A stretch of DNA of 6,031 bases from Anaerofilum hominis (lineage in GTDB: Bacteria; Bacillota; Clostridia; Oscillospirales; Ruminococcaceae). The translations under genes and the position numbers were made by a program. The stretch lies in assembly GCF_014287275.1 (NCBI RefSeq), contig NZ_JACONZ010000007.1, positions 1-6,031 of the forward strand. The letters run 5' to 3'. Shown here piece by piece: positions 5,270-6,031 of this stretch. Within the stretch, counting starts at the first letter, position 1; each line of letters opens with the position of its first letter. The notes under the pieces were generated by a model. That model was not told the origin of the DNA. It made no database searches and was given only the letters and a program-made list of their open reading frames with translations.

Positions 5270-5615
5270 AGAGCAGACCCGGGTATCCAGATGCGGAGCA
5301 GAGGGATCTGAGACCCTTTTAAGGATCGGACGGGAGCAGCAAATCTTTCCGCTGGCAGCGAAGCGGAAACCGGGGGATGGGGCAAAAGCAGCGCCTTTCA
5401 AGAGGCGTTCCGGCGCGGAGACCTTGGTTTTTAGGCAAGAGCGAAAGGAAAAGGCGGGGCTGCGGGACAAGGCATTCAGAAAAGAGAGCAGCCTGCACTT
5501 TTTACCGCGGTTTTAAGTCCTGGACAAAAGGCAGTAAAAAGGGAACGGAAAAGATATTCCGAGGGGCAATGAAAAAGCGGCGGGACAAGAAAAACGGCGC
5601 CGCAGACAGGAGGGA
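5270..5615 (+). other. 346-base gene-free stretch before the connector gene
   Basis: No credible coding sequence; the open frames here give lysine and arginine-rich products and overlap other genes. TTTCCGCT (5346-5353) and AGCGGAAA (5362-5369) form a perfect 8-pair hairpin with an 8-base loop. CGCCT/AGGCG (5392-5396 with 5403-5407) forms a smaller one. AGGG/CCCT followed by TTT (5302-5320) is a weak terminator-like motif just after the unassigned gene. GCGGCG/CGCCGC (5577-5582 with 5598-5603) forms a hairpin directly before the connector ribosome site. I see no clear promoter. Confidence 0.5.
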
Positions 5616-5618
5616 ATG

Positions 5619-6031
5619 ATGACTTTAGGGCAAGCGAAAGAACGCTTGAAACAGCTGCTGGACGAGAGCAGGCCGAAAGCGGATCTGACGGGCAAGTTCA
5701 ATCTGTTTTTGGATATGGGACAGAAAGAGGTGGCGCTGTATTACCCGATCTACCGGGTAAAAGAGTATGCGGCGGACAGCCCGCGCGCGCTGCCGGAGGA
5801 CTTTTACAGGGGCTGCCAGATCGTGGCGGAGGGGAACTGGTTCCCGTATGACGCCACGGCAGCGCTGCCCGCGGGGGCGTTCGCGCTGCGGTATGAGGCG
5901 CGGCCGGCTGATATCCCCGAGAACGCGGCGGACAGCATGGTTTTGGACCTGCCGGAAGAGGCGGCGCCCGCCGTGATCTTTTACGCGGCGGCCCAGTGCA
6001 ACAGCATGGAATACGACCAGCGGTTTTTCCA
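5619..6031 (+). CDS. Phage head-tail connector protein (gp6-like), N-terminal part, runs off window
   Basis: The frame is open from ATG 5619 to the last base, about 137 residues, with no stop. AGGAGG (5608-5613) lies 5 bases before ATG 5619; the overlapping ATG 5616 is only 2 bases from it, so 5619 is preferred. Connector proteins of this group form a ring under the portal that completes the head and receives the tail. Features: an N-terminal helix (TLGQAKERLKQLLDESR), then DLTGKFNLFLDMGQKEVALYYPIYRVKEY, which has the classic shape of 'aspartate, helix, DMAQK-like motif' in connector proteins; PEDFYRGCQIVAEG; a beta pair with ALPAGAFALRYEARPADIPENA; and the LDLPEEAAPAVIFYAAAQC helix near the end, matching the common 'acidic, aromatic, AAQ' ending. 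Codon use returns to the GC-rich pattern of the capsid gene, showing that the head module resumes here. Confidence 0.68.
   Translation, partial: MTLGQAKERLKQLLDESRPKADLTGKFNLFLDMGQKEVALYYPIYRVKEYAADSPRALPEDFYRGCQIVAEGNWFPYDATAALPAGAFALRYEARPADIPENAADSMVLDLPEEAAPAVIFYAAAQCNSMEYDQRFF

Noticed and set aside
939..5587. Recurring GGGGACA(G) word in every spacer
   Set aside because: Found at 939, 1888, 2904, 3977, 5464 and 5582, but also inside the capsid and connector genes; it is probably a product of G-rich composition.

Overview
This window is part of the head-building module of a tailed phage or prophage. The host is probably a GC-rich gut Firmicute, with Oscillospiraceae (Faecalibacterium, Gemmiger or Subdoligranulum-like) the likeliest guess. 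The basis is the high G+C, strong AGGAGG-type ribosome binding sites, all genes on the plus strand, and protein styles that I recognise from clostridial prophages. No database search was possible, so the family names rest on recognition of sequence style.

Layout. The first 650 bases hold the C-terminal end of a portal protein. A small zinc-ribbon protein (632-835) overlaps its end. Next come a scaffolding protein (1003-1725), the major capsid protein (1971-2807) and a 110-residue capsid decoration or stabilisation-like protein (2940-3272). At the right edge is the start of a head-tail connector (5619-6031, running off the window). Together these would assemble a procapsid: portal nucleates, scaffold directs the coat shell, coat and decoration protein form the head, and the connector closes the portal vertex for tail joining. 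No prohead protease gene lies between portal and capsid.

The part that breaks the usual order is 3226-5615, between the decoration gene and the connector. It starts with a 182-base tandem repeat (2.6 copies, 3226-3705). The repeat re-uses the last codons and stop of the decoration gene plus about 130 bases after it. Each unit folds into two hairpins, and most differences between copies inside the stems keep the base pairing. A further 300 bases rich in inverted repeats follow. Then comes a more AT-rich reading frame (about 4001-5269) that continues through one in-frame TAG (4667-4669) and resembles a fragment of a large internal virion protein. Last is 346 bases without a credible gene.

About a quarter of the window is non-coding, which is a lot for a phage structural operon. 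Each of the four downstream structural genes (scaffold, capsid, decoration, connector) has a GC-rich hairpin shortly before its ribosome binding site. The most unusual signals are the repeat with conserved pairing and the amber-split gene.
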